Positions 6,281 through 13,667 of a stretch of DNA of 17,581 nt are shown one piece after another; positions within the stretch are counted from its first letter, which is position 1; every line of letters starts with the position of its first letter. The position numbers were made by a program, and so were the translations under genes. The notes beneath the pieces were generated by a model. It had not been told where the DNA came from. It saw nothing but the letters and a program-made list of their open reading frames with translations, and made no database searches. Source of the DNA: Chloroflexota bacterium (GTDB lineage Bacteria; Chloroflexota; Limnocylindria; Limnocylindrales; CSP1-4); NCBI GenBank assembly GCA_021790715.1, contig JAJYGK010000032.1, forward strand, positions 1-17,581, given 5' to 3'.

Positions 6281-8089
6281 ATGAGCACCACCTCTCCGGC
6301 CGACGCCGCGCCGACCGCCCCCGCCGATTCCGCCTCGCCCGCCGCCGCGCTCCTCGGTCCCAGCGGCTCGACGATCGTCACGCCCGGACACGGCCCGCGG
6401 CCCGTCCGTGCCCCGCGGGGCACGGAGCGGACCTGCAAGGGCTGGGGGCAGGAAGCCGCGCTCCGGATGCTGATGAACAACCTCGACCCGGAGGTCGGCG
6501 AGAAGCCCGATCAGCTGATCGTGTACGGGGGCACCGGGCGCGCCGCGCGGAGCTGGGAGGCGTTCGACGCGATCGTCGACTCGCTGCGCGAGCTCGAGAA
6601 CGACGAGACGCTGCTCGTGCAGTCAGGCAAGCCCGTCGGGATCTTCCGGACCACGCCTGACGCGCCGCGCGTCCTGATCGCGAACGCGAACCTCGTCCCG
6701 CACTGGGGGACCTGGGGCGTCTTCCGCGAGCTCGAGCGGATGGGGCTCACGATGTTCGGCCAGATGACGGCCGGGTCGTGGATCTACATCGCGACGCAGG
6801 GGATCATCCAGGGCACGTACGAGACATTCGCGGAGATGGCCCGCCAGCACTTCGGCGGGACGCTCGCAGGGCGCGTGGTGCTGACCGCGGGCCTCGGCGG
6901 CATGGGCGGCGCGCAGCCCCTGGCGATCACGATGAACGAGGGCGTCGCCCTCTGCGTGGAGGTGGACCCGGCCCGCGCGGAACGCCGCCACGCGGCGGGC
7001 TACGTCGACGAGCTGACGAGCGACCTGGACGACGCGCTGGCGCGGGTCGAACGGGCGCGCACCGACGGGCGGGCGACCTCGGTGGCCCTGGTCGCGAACG
7101 CGGCCGACGTCGAACCGGAGCTGGTGCGGCGCGGCTGGCAGCCCGACGCGCTGACCGACCAGACCAGCGCGCACGACCTCCTCGGCGGGTACGTGCCGGC
7201 CGGCATGTCGTTCGAGGCCGCGCTCGAGCTGCGCGCGTCGGATCCAGACGCGTACGTGGCCGCCAGTCGCGACGGCGTGGTGCGGCAGGTCCGCGCGATG
7301 CTCGAGATGCAGCGGCGCGGCGCGGTCACCTTCGATTACGGCAACAACATCCGCCAGGCGGCCGCAGACGCGGGCGTCTCCGATGCGTTCGAGATCGGCG
7401 GGTTCGTGCCGCTCTTCATCAGGCCGCTCTTCTGCGAGGGCAAGGGCCCCTTCCGGTGGGCCGCGCTGTCCGGCGATCCGGCCGACATCCTGGCCACCGA
7501 CCGCGCGCTCCTCGAGCTCTTCCCCGAGAACGCGAGCCTGCGACGGTGGCTCACGCTCGCCGAGCAGAAGGTGCCGTTCCAGGGCCTCCCGGCGCGGATC
7601 TGCTGGCTCGGCTACGGAGAGCGCGCGAAGGCCGGGCTGCGGTTCAACGAGATGGTCGCGTCGGGCGAGCTGAAGGCGCCCATCGTCATCGGCCGCGACC
7701 ACCTCGACGCGGGTTCCGTCGCGAGCCCGAATCGCGAGACGGAGGGGATGCGCGACGGCTCGGACGCCGTGGCCGACTGGCCGCTCCTCAACGCGCTGCT
7801 GAACACGGCCGCGGGTGCGACGTGGGTGAGCCTCCACCACGGCGGCGGCGTCGGAATCGGGTACAGCATCCATGCCGGCATGGTCGTACTGGTGGACGGC
7901 ACGCCGGAGGCGGCGGCCCGGATCGAGCGCGTGCTGACCACGGACCCGGGCACCGGCGTCATGCGCCACGTCGACGCCGGCTACGAGCGGGCGATCGAGG
8001 TCGCGCGCGAGCGCGGGGTCCGGATCCCGATGCTGGACGCGGCCGAGCGGAAGGCGCGCGAGCCGGAGGCGACCAGGCCGGAGCCCTGA
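6281..8089 (+). CDS. hutU: Urocanate hydratase (urocanase, HutU)
   Basis: Cytosolic NAD+-dependent enzyme that adds water to urocanate to give 4-imidazolone-5-propionate, the second step of histidine breakdown. Family marks across the 602 residues: RGTERTCKGWGQEAALRML (47-65), NNLDPEV, the NAD-binding loop GLGGMGGAQ (204-212), DYGNNIRQA, the conserved Cys441 in ICWLGYGER, GRDHLDAGSVASPNRETEGM and HHGGGVGIGYSIHAG near the end. The first about 40 residues are a Ser/Ala/Pro-rich extension not found in typical urocanases, but no other in-frame ATG exists and the -10 spacing supports this start. hutH lies on the other side of the regulator-ABC cassette. hutI and hutG are not in the window. Confidence 0.96.
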   Translation: MSTTSPADAAPTAPADSASPAAALLGPSGSTIVTPGHGPRPVRAPRGTERTCKGWGQEAALRMLMNNLDPEVGEKPDQLIVYGGTGRAARSWEAFDAIVDSLRELENDETLLVQSGKPVGIFRTTPDAPRVLIANANLVPHWGTWGVFRELERMGLTMFGQMTAGSWIYIATQGIIQGTYETFAEMARQHFGGTLAGRVVLTAGLGGMGGAQPLAITMNEGVALCVEVDPARAERRHAAGYVDELTSDLDDALARVERARTDGRATSVALVANAADVEPELVRRGWQPDALTDQTSAHDLLGGYVPAGMSFEAALELRASDPDAYVAASRDGVVRQVRAMLEMQRRGAVTFDYGNNIRQAAADAGVSDAFEIGGFVPLFIRPLFCEGKGPFRWAALSGDPADILATDRALLELFPENASLRRWLTLAEQKVPFQGLPARICWLGYGERAKAGLRFNEMVASGELKAPIVIGRDHLDAGSVASPNRETEGMRDGSDAVADWPLLNALLNTAAGATWVSLHHGGGVGIGYSIHAGMVVLVDGTPEAAARIERVLTTDPGTGVMRHVDAGYERAIEVARERGVRIPMLDAAERKAREPEATRPEP

Positions 8090-8150
8090 CGGGATCGCGT
8101 CCGGCAGCGACGATCCGGGACCCGGGCGCGTCGCCGGGCCGTCCGTCGCC

Positions 8151-8168
8151 GCCTGCCGGGCGGCAGGC
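8151..8168. terminator. Stem-loop between convergent hutU and the anti-sigma gene
   Basis: GCCTGCC (8151-8157) and GGCAGGC (8162-8168) form a perfect 7-bp stem with a 4-nt loop. It sits 2 nt beyond the anti-sigma stop and 61 nt beyond hutU, so it could serve both transcripts. No T-run is present. Confidence 0.45.
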
Positions 8169-8170
8169 CG

Positions 8171-10360
8171 TCAGAAGGCCGGGACGAGCGCCTGCTGGTC
8201 GAGCAGCCCGCTGCGCAGCTCGCCGCTCCCGAAGGTGCCCCAGACGATCACCCGCAGGGAGCGCATGCCCTGCGAATCAGGCGGCGTCGTCCATGCCAGC
8301 CGGTCCGCGCCCATCGAGAAGCCCCGGGCGGCAGTGACCGGCGCGCCGAGCGGCGAACCGCCCAGCAACTGCCCCGTCACCATGTCGACCAGGTGCAGCG
8401 CGAGCGTCCCGGTCTCGCTGCCGACCGCCATGCTTTCCCAGACCGCGAACGCCGACCCGTCCGGCGCCCACGAGACGGCCCACTCCTCGAGTCGCGGCGC
8501 GCCCGGTGCCGGCGTCGCGTCCACGCCCTCGGGAGTCGGCATGCCCGGGGTGACCGGCGACGAGGCCGCCGCAGCCGCGGAGGCCGCCGGTCCCACCGAG
8601 GCCGTGCCCGCGATCGGGGCCGCGCTCTCGCCCGACGCGCCCGTTTCCGCCGGAGGGGCGGCAGACGCGCCGGCGGACGAGGCCGGCGCAGCAGACGGCA
8701 CCGTCACGACGGACGGAGTGGCCTGCGACACGGGCGATCCGAACGGGTCGAGCTCCGGCCACGACGCGAGGACGAGCCGGCCTTCGCCGGGCACCGGCAC
8801 CATGCCGGCCATCTCGAGCGTGCCCGACCACGCGACCATCCGATGTCCCGTCGGATCGACGCACGGGAGCCAGAGATCCTGGCCGCGGATCGCCCGCCGT
8901 GCGCCGGTGTAGGGGTCGATCACGAACGATTCCGGGACCAGCGCCGCGGCGTCACCCGGCGACGGCGAGAACGTGCTGCCGACGATCCGGTCGCCGGCCC
9001 ACGAGGCGAACGTCGAGGCGTGGTCCATGGTCAGCGCGGTCGCCTGCGCGTCTCCCGGATGCCAGATGTAGATGTCGGAACCGGCGCTGCCGTCCGCCGG
9101 CATCGCGCTGAAGGCGAGCGTGCTGCCGTCGGGCGACCACGCCGGCGCCGCGCCGGTCGGGATGACCTGCTGGAGGATCGCCAGTGCGGGCACGGGCGGC
9201 AGGGTCTGGATCGACGTCGACCCGGGCGCGGGCGTCCCGCCGGCCTCGCTCACCGGAGCCGCAGTGTCCACCGGGCGCAGCTGGGTCGAGACGGTCGGGG
9301 CCGCAGACACGGCAGTGGAGAGGGCCGTGGGGACGGGCGCCGTGGTCACCTTCGGCTCGCGCGACGGTCGCGGGGTCGCCGTGCTGCGTGTCCCGGTCCG
9401 CTCGGTGGCGTGCGGGGCGGCGTGCGAATCGGTTCCGGACGCAGCGACTGCGGTTGCGGCCGGCGATGCGGCGCGTGCGGCGCCGGACGCGGCCGGCAGC
9501 CCGGCGACGCGGCCGGAGTCGGAGGCGGCGCCCGGCGATCCGGGGCCTGCGGACGAGCGTGTCCCGGGCGAGGCGGACGAGTCCGCGCCCGCCGACGCGG
9601 TCGAAAGCGAACCGGGGGACCCGGACGATCCCGGCGCCGGCGCGGTCGGCGTGACCGTGGCCGCTGCGTCGAGGGCGAGCACGTAGTAGGTGGTCGTCGT
9701 GCCGTCCGCGGCACGGGCGGTGATCGCCGCCCGGCGGTGCATGGGATCGAGCGCCAGGTCGCCGACCGTCACCGTCTGGGGGAGCTCCACGACCTGGTCG
9801 GCCTGTGCGCTGAGCGCCGTGCACGGCGCGCTGGCGGGGCAGGCGTGGTCGATGCGGCTGCGATACAGGCGGACCACGTCGTTCTGGACGCCGACGAACG
9901 CCAGCTGCGCCGGCGCGACCGCGAACGGCGTGGCACCGGCGCGGGGACCGGGAATCTCGACGACGGGACCGGCGAGCAGGATCCCGACCACCGCGACCAG
10001 GGCGACCGTGAGCAGCGACCCGATGGCGACGCCGCCGCTCCGCGCTCCGCTGCGGCTGCGCAGCGTCGCGGCAGGCCGCGGGGTACGCACGCGGCCGGCC
10101 TCGGCGTCGAGCGCGGCGAGGGTGCGTGCCGTCAGGTCCCGGGGCGGCAGGGCAGCGGGAAGCCCGCGCAGCTCGGTGCGGATGACCAGGTAGTCCGCCG
10201 CCACCTCGCGGCACGCGCGGCAGCCGGCAAGGTGTGCCTCCAGCGTCGCCTCGCGACCCGGCGGCAGCGGCGCGTCCATGCGCTCCGAGAGCCACTCCCG
10301 TGCCTCGGCGTGCGTGATGCGCGGCCGCCCGGCATCGCCCCCGGGACGCGTGCCGGTCAT
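8171..10360 (-). CDS. Membrane anti-sigma factor with zinc finger and propeller-like outer domain
   Basis: 729-aa partner of the ECF sigma factor encoded just upstream; such proteins hold the sigma factor at the membrane until a signal arrives. Residues 1-90 are the cytoplasmic anti-sigma domain with the zf-HC2 zinc motif His43, Cys47, Cys50 (HLAGCRAC). One membrane helix lies at about 111-131. Outside are a strand-rich part with Cys174/Cys180, a roughly 160-residue Ser/Ala/Pro/Thr linker (about 235-395), repeats of WD40/TolB-like type (PAWSPDGSTLAFSAM at 406-420 and VSWAPDGSAFAVWES at 629-643), and a second about 80-residue low-complexity insert (543-622) between them. The ATG at 10360 overlaps the sigma stop (ATGA) and has the SD AGGAGGAA. 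The frame stays open upstream to 10771, but that part overlaps the sigma gene and is not used. Confidence 0.82.
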   Translation of the reverse strand: MTGTRPGGDAGRPRITHAEAREWLSERMDAPLPPGREATLEAHLAGCRACREVAADYLVIRTELRGLPAALPPRDLTARTLAALDAEAGRVRTPRPAATLRSRSGARSGGVAIGSLLTVALVAVVGILLAGPVVEIPGPRAGATPFAVAPAQLAFVGVQNDVVRLYRSRIDHACPASAPCTALSAQADQVVELPQTVTVGDLALDPMHRRAAITARAADGTTTTYYVLALDAAATVTPTAPAPGSSGSPGSLSTASAGADSSASPGTRSSAGPGSPGAASDSGRVAGLPAASGAARAASPAATAVAASGTDSHAAPHATERTGTRSTATPRPSREPKVTTAPVPTALSTAVSAAPTVSTQLRPVDTAAPVSEAGGTPAPGSTSIQTLPPVPALAILQQVIPTGAAPAWSPDGSTLAFSAMPADGSAGSDIYIWHPGDAQATALTMDHASTFASWAGDRIVGSTFSPSPGDAAALVPESFVIDPYTGARRAIRGQDLWLPCVDPTGHRMVAWSGTLEMAGMVPVPGEGRLVLASWPELDPFGSPVSQATPSVVTVPSAAPASSAGASAAPPAETGASGESAAPIAGTASVGPAASAAAAASSPVTPGMPTPEGVDATPAPGAPRLEEWAVSWAPDGSAFAVWESMAVGSETGTLALHLVDMVTGQLLGGSPLGAPVTAARGFSMGADRLAWTTPPDSQGMRSLRVIVWGTFGSGELRSGLLDQQALVPAF

Positions 10361-11001
10361 CGCCGTTCCTCCTGCCGGCGCGCCTGCGTCACCGCCGCGC
10401 CGGCGGCCCGTCCGGACTTTGCCCCGGCGGCGAGGTCGGCCGAGGCGGCCCGCTCCGCCGCGAGGGCCGAGCGCAGCGATTCGCGCGCGCGGCTCAGGAG
10501 CGCGCGGGCCGCCGCGTGGGATACGCCGAGCGCATCCGCCAGTTCCATGCCGGTCAGTTCGTGCACCTCGGCCAGCACGAGCGCCGCGCGCTGTCGGTCG
10601 GGCAGCTGGTCCAGCGCGCGGGCCATCTCGCCGGAGAGGCGGGCCCGCATCGCGGTCTCCTCGGCCGATGGCGCGGTCCCGCGGCTCTCGCCCGACCACG
10701 GGACGAAGCGGATCAGCCGCCGGCGCCTGAGTTCGTCGAGCGCGGTGCGGCTGGCGATCTGGAACAGCCACGCGCGCGCGCGTTCCGGCGACTCGAGCGA
10801 ATCGAGCGCCCGGAAGGCCTTCACGAACGTCTCCTGCGCCAGGTCCGCGGCGAGCTCGTCATCCCGCACCATCCGGGCCAGGAACCCGTAGATCTCGGCG
10901 TGGTGCTGGGCGAACAGGTGCTCGATGGACGCCTGCTCGGCGCTCCGGTCGCCGCTCACCGCGACCACCGGTCGCGGGAGCCATAGCTCGATCGACGCCA
11001 C
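10357..11001 (-). CDS. ECF-type RNA polymerase sigma factor
   Basis: 214-aa sigma-70 family factor. Region 2 spans about residues 27-97 (IEHLFAQHHAEIYGFLARMV, then DLAQETFVKAFRALDSL and RAWLFQIASRTALDELRRRR). Region 4 spans about 125-178 (LDQLPDRQRAALVLAEVHEL, then GVSHAAARALLSRARESLR). An unusual Ala/Arg-rich tail of about 30 residues follows. The start is GTG at 11001-10999, supported by the SD GAGGAA 3 nt upstream. It overlaps the anti-sigma gene by 4 bp. ECF factors with a zinc-finger membrane anti-sigma usually control an envelope or stress regulon and their own promoter; the signal here is unknown. Confidence 0.92.
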   Translation of the reverse strand: MASIELWLPRPVVAVSGDRSAEQASIEHLFAQHHAEIYGFLARMVRDDELAADLAQETFVKAFRALDSLESPERARAWLFQIASRTALDELRRRRLIRFVPWSGESRGTAPSAEETAMRARLSGEMARALDQLPDRQRAALVLAEVHELTGMELADALGVSHAAARALLSRARESLRSALAAERAASADLAAGAKSGRAAGAAVTQARRQEERR

Positions 11002-11028
11002 TCGTTCCTCAGCCGCGGAGCCATCGCG

Positions 11029-11042
11029 CGCTCGCGCGAGCG
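11029..11042. promoter_or_regulatory. 14-bp palindrome upstream of the sigma gene
   Basis: CGCTCGCGCGAGCG is a perfect palindrome 27 nt before the sigma GTG. It may be an operator or a leader hairpin. In such GC-rich DNA a chance palindrome is also possible. Confidence 0.3.
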
Positions 11043-11121
11043 GCCGACACGGACCCGCTCCCGGGACCTCGCCGGCCAGGGCGCCTCCGCATCGCGTCCT
11101 GCGGCCATGTGACGGTCGAGG

Positions 11122-11148
11122 AGCCCGCGCTGTGACGCGGCGCGGGCT
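11122..11148 (-). terminator. 9-bp stem-loop after the lipB-GalT-like operon
   Basis: AGCCCGCGC (11122-11130) and GCGCGGGCT (11140-11148) pair perfectly around a 9-nt loop, 46 nt past the GalT-like stop and before the sigma gene in the same direction. No U-tract follows, only CTCCTC. This is the longest perfect stem I found between genes. Confidence 0.5.
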
Positions 11149-11194
11149 GCGGGACCCTCCCGAAGCCGGTCGCCGGGGCGGTCCCGGAGGCCGC

Positions 11195-12295
11195 TCATGC
11201 CGGCCATTCCACGTGGTCCAGGCCGGCCCGCGCGCGGAGCTCCGACACCGCCTGCTCGGGGCTCACCGGGTTGACGGGAAGGCCCGTGCCCAGCTCGAGG
11301 CCGGCGATCTCGCGCAGCCGGGGGTGGATCTCCCAGTGCCAGTGGTACGTCTCGTCCACCCGCTGGTGGAGCGGCGCGGTGTGGAGCACCAGGTTGTACG
11401 GCGGTCCGTCGAGCGCGTCGAGCAGGCGGAGGACCTTGCGGAGCGTCTCGGCCGCGCCCGTCACCTGCGCGTCCGAGGCGAGGGAGAAGTCCGCCTGGTG
11501 CTGCCGCGGCACGACCCACAGCTCGAACGGCGAGCGGGATGCGTACGGCGCGAATGCGACGCTCGCCGCATCCTCGAAGACGAGCCGTTCCCGGGACGCG
11601 ACCTCGTCGCGCACGAGCCGGCAGTACGGGCAGACGCCTTCCCGGATCAGGTACCGCGCCGACCCGCCCAGCTCCTCGCCCACCCGGTGGGGGATCTGCG
11701 GCAGGTCGTAGAGGTCCAGGCAGAGATGGTTCGTGAGCGCGCCAGCCTCGCGGCCGTGGTTCTCCACGACCTGCACGTACTCCGTGCCGCCGCGCACCCG
11801 CGCATCCGCGATCGTCCGGCGGGCCAGTTCGAGCATGCGGATGACGGTTTCCTCGGGCTCGTCGGCGAGCGTCCCGTGATGGCCGTAGGGCGCGGCGATC
11901 GTCAGCCAGGTCCCGACGTCGGCGACCAGCCCGAGGCCCGGCTGGGTCTCATCACGGCCGGGGTCACGGACGGGCTCGCGGGCCGCGTCCCGCTCGCGTG
12001 TCGTGTCCCGGTCCCGGCCACCGAGCCCCCGCTCGCGCCCATCGGCAGGACCGCGCTCCCGCCGGTCGTCCTGGCGGTCGCGCCGCTCGTCACCGGCGAC
12101 GCGGAAGGCGTGCGGCCGCAGCGTCCGGATCCAGGGCTCTGTGCGGCGCGGATCGGCGCAGTTCTGGCACTCGCGTCCGGGGAGCGGCTGGGCGCGGTGC
12201 GCGAAGCGTCCGGCCTCGTAGGCCCGGTCGACCACGACCGCGACCCACCACCCGGTGATGGCATCCCTGCGCAGCTCGAACACCCCGCCGGGCAT
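11195..12295 (-). CDS. GalT-like (HIT superfamily) nucleotidylyltransferase with altered active site
   Basis: 366-aa protein of the galactose-1-phosphate uridylyltransferase fold. Matching parts: N-terminal FELRRDAITGWWVAV, Cys pair C43-x2-C46 (ECQNC), ENHGREAGA (178-186), IPHRVGEEL (201-209), CPYC (222-225), and the C-terminal HWHWEIHPR (318-326). In GalT a motif His-Pro-His-x-Gln follows the NHG-AGA segment; here it reads His190-Leu-Cys192-Leu-Asp194. The zinc-type residues (C43, C46, H139/H140, H190) remain, but the usual nucleophilic His is Cys. An Arg/Asp-rich insert of about 50 residues (68-118) sits between the first Cys pair and the core. The substrate is therefore uncertain, and classic GalT activity is doubtful. 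It starts 3 nt after the lipB stop, so the two are cotranscribed. Confidence 0.75.
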   Translation of the reverse strand: MPGGVFELRRDAITGWWVAVVVDRAYEAGRFAHRAQPLPGRECQNCADPRRTEPWIRTLRPHAFRVAGDERRDRQDDRRERGPADGRERGLGGRDRDTTRERDAAREPVRDPGRDETQPGLGLVADVGTWLTIAAPYGHHGTLADEPEETVIRMLELARRTIADARVRGGTEYVQVVENHGREAGALTNHLCLDLYDLPQIPHRVGEELGGSARYLIREGVCPYCRLVRDEVASRERLVFEDAASVAFAPYASRSPFELWVVPRQHQADFSLASDAQVTGAAETLRKVLRLLDALDGPPYNLVLHTAPLHQRVDETYHWHWEIHPRLREIAGLELGTGLPVNPVSPEQAVSELRARAGLDHVEWPA

Positions 12296-12298
12296 CGG

Positions 12299-13111
12299 TC
12301 ACCCCGTCCGGGGCGCGGCTGGCGCGGCCGCCCCAGGCGTTGGCGCGTACGGGTCGACGGTGGCTGCGCGACCCGCCACGGCGCCGGCCGGGCTTGGCTC
12401 GGATGTTCCCGCCGGGTACGGGTCGGACACGGCGACGGCCGGTGCCTCGATGAGCCGGCGGAAGGCGCCCTCGAAGCGCGTGGCCGCCTCGGCGACCGAT
12501 GCGGTGCTCGGCGCGCTCCGCTCCGCGTCCCAGCCCGCCTCGCGCGCGATCGATGTCACGCCGATCGCGGTCAGCCCGCACGGGTTGATGAGGCCGAAAT
12601 CGGCGAGATCGGTGGTCACGTTGAGGGCGATGCCGTGGTACGCGACGTCGCGCTCCACCCGCACGCCCAGCGCCCCCAGCTTGCGCGGGAGCGGTCCGGC
12701 CGGATCGCACCACGCCCCCGGGAACCCCTCCCGTCGTTCCGCGTGGACGCCGTACGCCGCGGCCGTCTCGATCATCGCCGCCTCGAGGAGTCGCACGAAG
12801 GGGCGCACCAGCAGTCCGCGGTCGCCCAGCCGGACGATCGGGTAGGCCACCAGCTGCCCTGGACCATGGTACGTGACCTCGCCACCCCGCTCGACGCGGA
12901 TGACCTCGACCCCGGCCGCGGCGAGGTAGTCCGCGGGCGCGAGGACGTGCTCCTCGGTGGCGTTGCGGCCGAGCGTCAGGACGCGCGGGTGCTCGAGGAG
13001 GAGCAGCGTGTCCGGGATCTCGCCGGCGGCGCGCGCATCGACGAGCGCGTGCTGCAGGTCCCATGCCTGGCGGTAGGGGATCCGTCCGAGCCACCGCACG
13101 TCGAGCGTCAT
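12299..13111 (-). CDS. lipB: Octanoyltransferase (LipB)
   Basis: 270-aa enzyme that moves octanoyl groups from acyl carrier protein to the lipoyl domains of 2-oxoacid dehydrogenases and GcvH. Visible marks: LLLLEHPRVLTLGRN (36-50), the substrate-loop motif RGGEVTYHGPGQLVAYPI (75-92), Lys144 in RKLGALGVR and Cys178 in INPCGL, the catalytic Cys/Lys pair. Residues after about 218 are a Pro/Ala-rich tail not needed for the fold, in which DPYPAG and DPYAPTPG echo each other. The ATG at 13111 has no SD but has TATCGT 6 nt upstream, so the mRNA is probably leaderless. lipA is not adjacent; a GalT-like gene follows after 3 nt. Confidence 0.95.
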   Translation of the reverse strand: MTLDVRWLGRIPYRQAWDLQHALVDARAAGEIPDTLLLLEHPRVLTLGRNATEEHVLAPADYLAAAGVEVIRVERGGEVTYHGPGQLVAYPIVRLGDRGLLVRPFVRLLEAAMIETAAAYGVHAERREGFPGAWCDPAGPLPRKLGALGVRVERDVAYHGIALNVTTDLADFGLINPCGLTAIGVTSIAREAGWDAERSAPSTASVAEAATRFEGAFRRLIEAPAVAVSDPYPAGTSEPSPAGAVAGRAATVDPYAPTPGAAAPAAPRTG

Positions 13112-13117
13112 GCGAGG

Positions 13118-13123
13118 ACGATA
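13118..13123 (-). promoter_or_regulatory. lipB -10 box (TATCGT), leaderless geometry
   Basis: On the minus strand TATCGT, 6 nt (CCTCGC) and then the lipB ATG. No SD and no clear -35 are visible. The 109-bp gap holds this and the divergent marR promoter. Confidence 0.45.
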
Positions 13124-13188
13124 CCAGCGCCGCGCGAGCGGCGGACCGGGCGCCCCGGGCGCGGCCCCCGGGCGGATCGCATCAATAC

Positions 13189-13214
13189 TGAGGAACCTCA
13201 CAATGAGGTACACT
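13189..13214 (+). promoter_or_regulatory. marR promoter with overlapping dyads (probable MarR operator)
   Basis: TGAGG and CCTCA alternate: TGAGGAACCTCA (13189-13200) is one dyad, and its right arm also pairs with the next TGAGG to form CCTCACAATGAGG (13196-13208). The -10-like TACACT (13209-13214) follows directly, and ATG 13221 is 6 nt further. Occupation of these dyads by a MarR dimer would block the promoter, so autoregulation is likely. Confidence 0.55.
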
Positions 13215-13220
13215 CCCGAC

Positions 13221-13667
13221 ATGGAACGTTCCGTCGCCCCCGCGGGGGCCGAGCCGATCGAGCTCGCCGATCGGTTCGCCGAGACGATGCGGAGGCTGCG
13301 CCGTGGCACCGCCGAGGCGCTCGCGCCGCTCGGGCTCTCGGGCTCGCAGGCGCGCGTCGTGCGCCTGCTGGCGAGCGGCCCGCTGCGCATGACGACCATC
13401 GCGGAGCGACTGTCGGTGGTCCCGCGCTCGGTGACCGACCTCGTCGACGGCCTGGAGTCGGCCGGGCTCGTTGTCCGCCGGGGCGACCCCGACGACCGCC
13501 GCTCGGTCCTGGTCGAGCTGACGCCGTCCGGCCGGCACCTCATCGATCGCCTCGATGCGGCACGCCGCGAGAGCGCCGAGCGCGTCTTCGGGATCCTCGA
13601 CGAGGGCCGTCGCGCGGAGCTGCTCGAGCTGCTCGACGCGCTCTGCGGCACGGAGAGCCGGCCATGA
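13221..13667 (+). CDS. MarR-family transcriptional regulator
   Basis: 148-aa winged-helix regulator. The lead helix LADRFAETMRRLRRG is followed by LGLSGSQARVVRLLASGPLR, the recognition part MTTIAERLSVVPRSVTDLVD, and the wing RRGDPDDRRSVLVELTPSGR, the hallmark DxRRxxxxLT region of MarR proteins. ATG 13221 is chosen because it lies 6 nt past a -10-like box and gives the usual family length; the frame is open further upstream (from about 13110) but that would cover the promoter and dyads. Its stop overlaps the ABC exporter start (ATGA), so it very likely represses that exporter in answer to the exported compound. Confidence 0.9.
   Translation: MERSVAPAGAEPIELADRFAETMRRLRRGTAEALAPLGLSGSQARVVRLLASGPLRMTTIAERLSVVPRSVTDLVDGLESAGLVVRRGDPDDRRSVLVELTPSGRHLIDRLDAARRESAERVFGILDEGRRAELLELLDALCGTESRP

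Noticed and set aside
8090..8170. Possible small gene or CRISPR-like repeat between hutU and the anti-sigma gene
   Set aside because: Only a single stem-loop is present; there are no repeated units and no SD-start pair.
9180..9700. Tandem-repeat array or mobile element in the anti-sigma gene
   Set aside because: The skewed sequence is the code for the Ser/Ala/Pro linker. The frame is unbroken and no regular repeat unit or inverted ends were found.
10925..13663. Long N-terminal extension of the ABC exporter frame
   Set aside because: The frame stays open upstream but runs over the sigma-GalT-lipB region on the opposite strand and over marR, with no family features. ATG 13664 gives a normal exporter.
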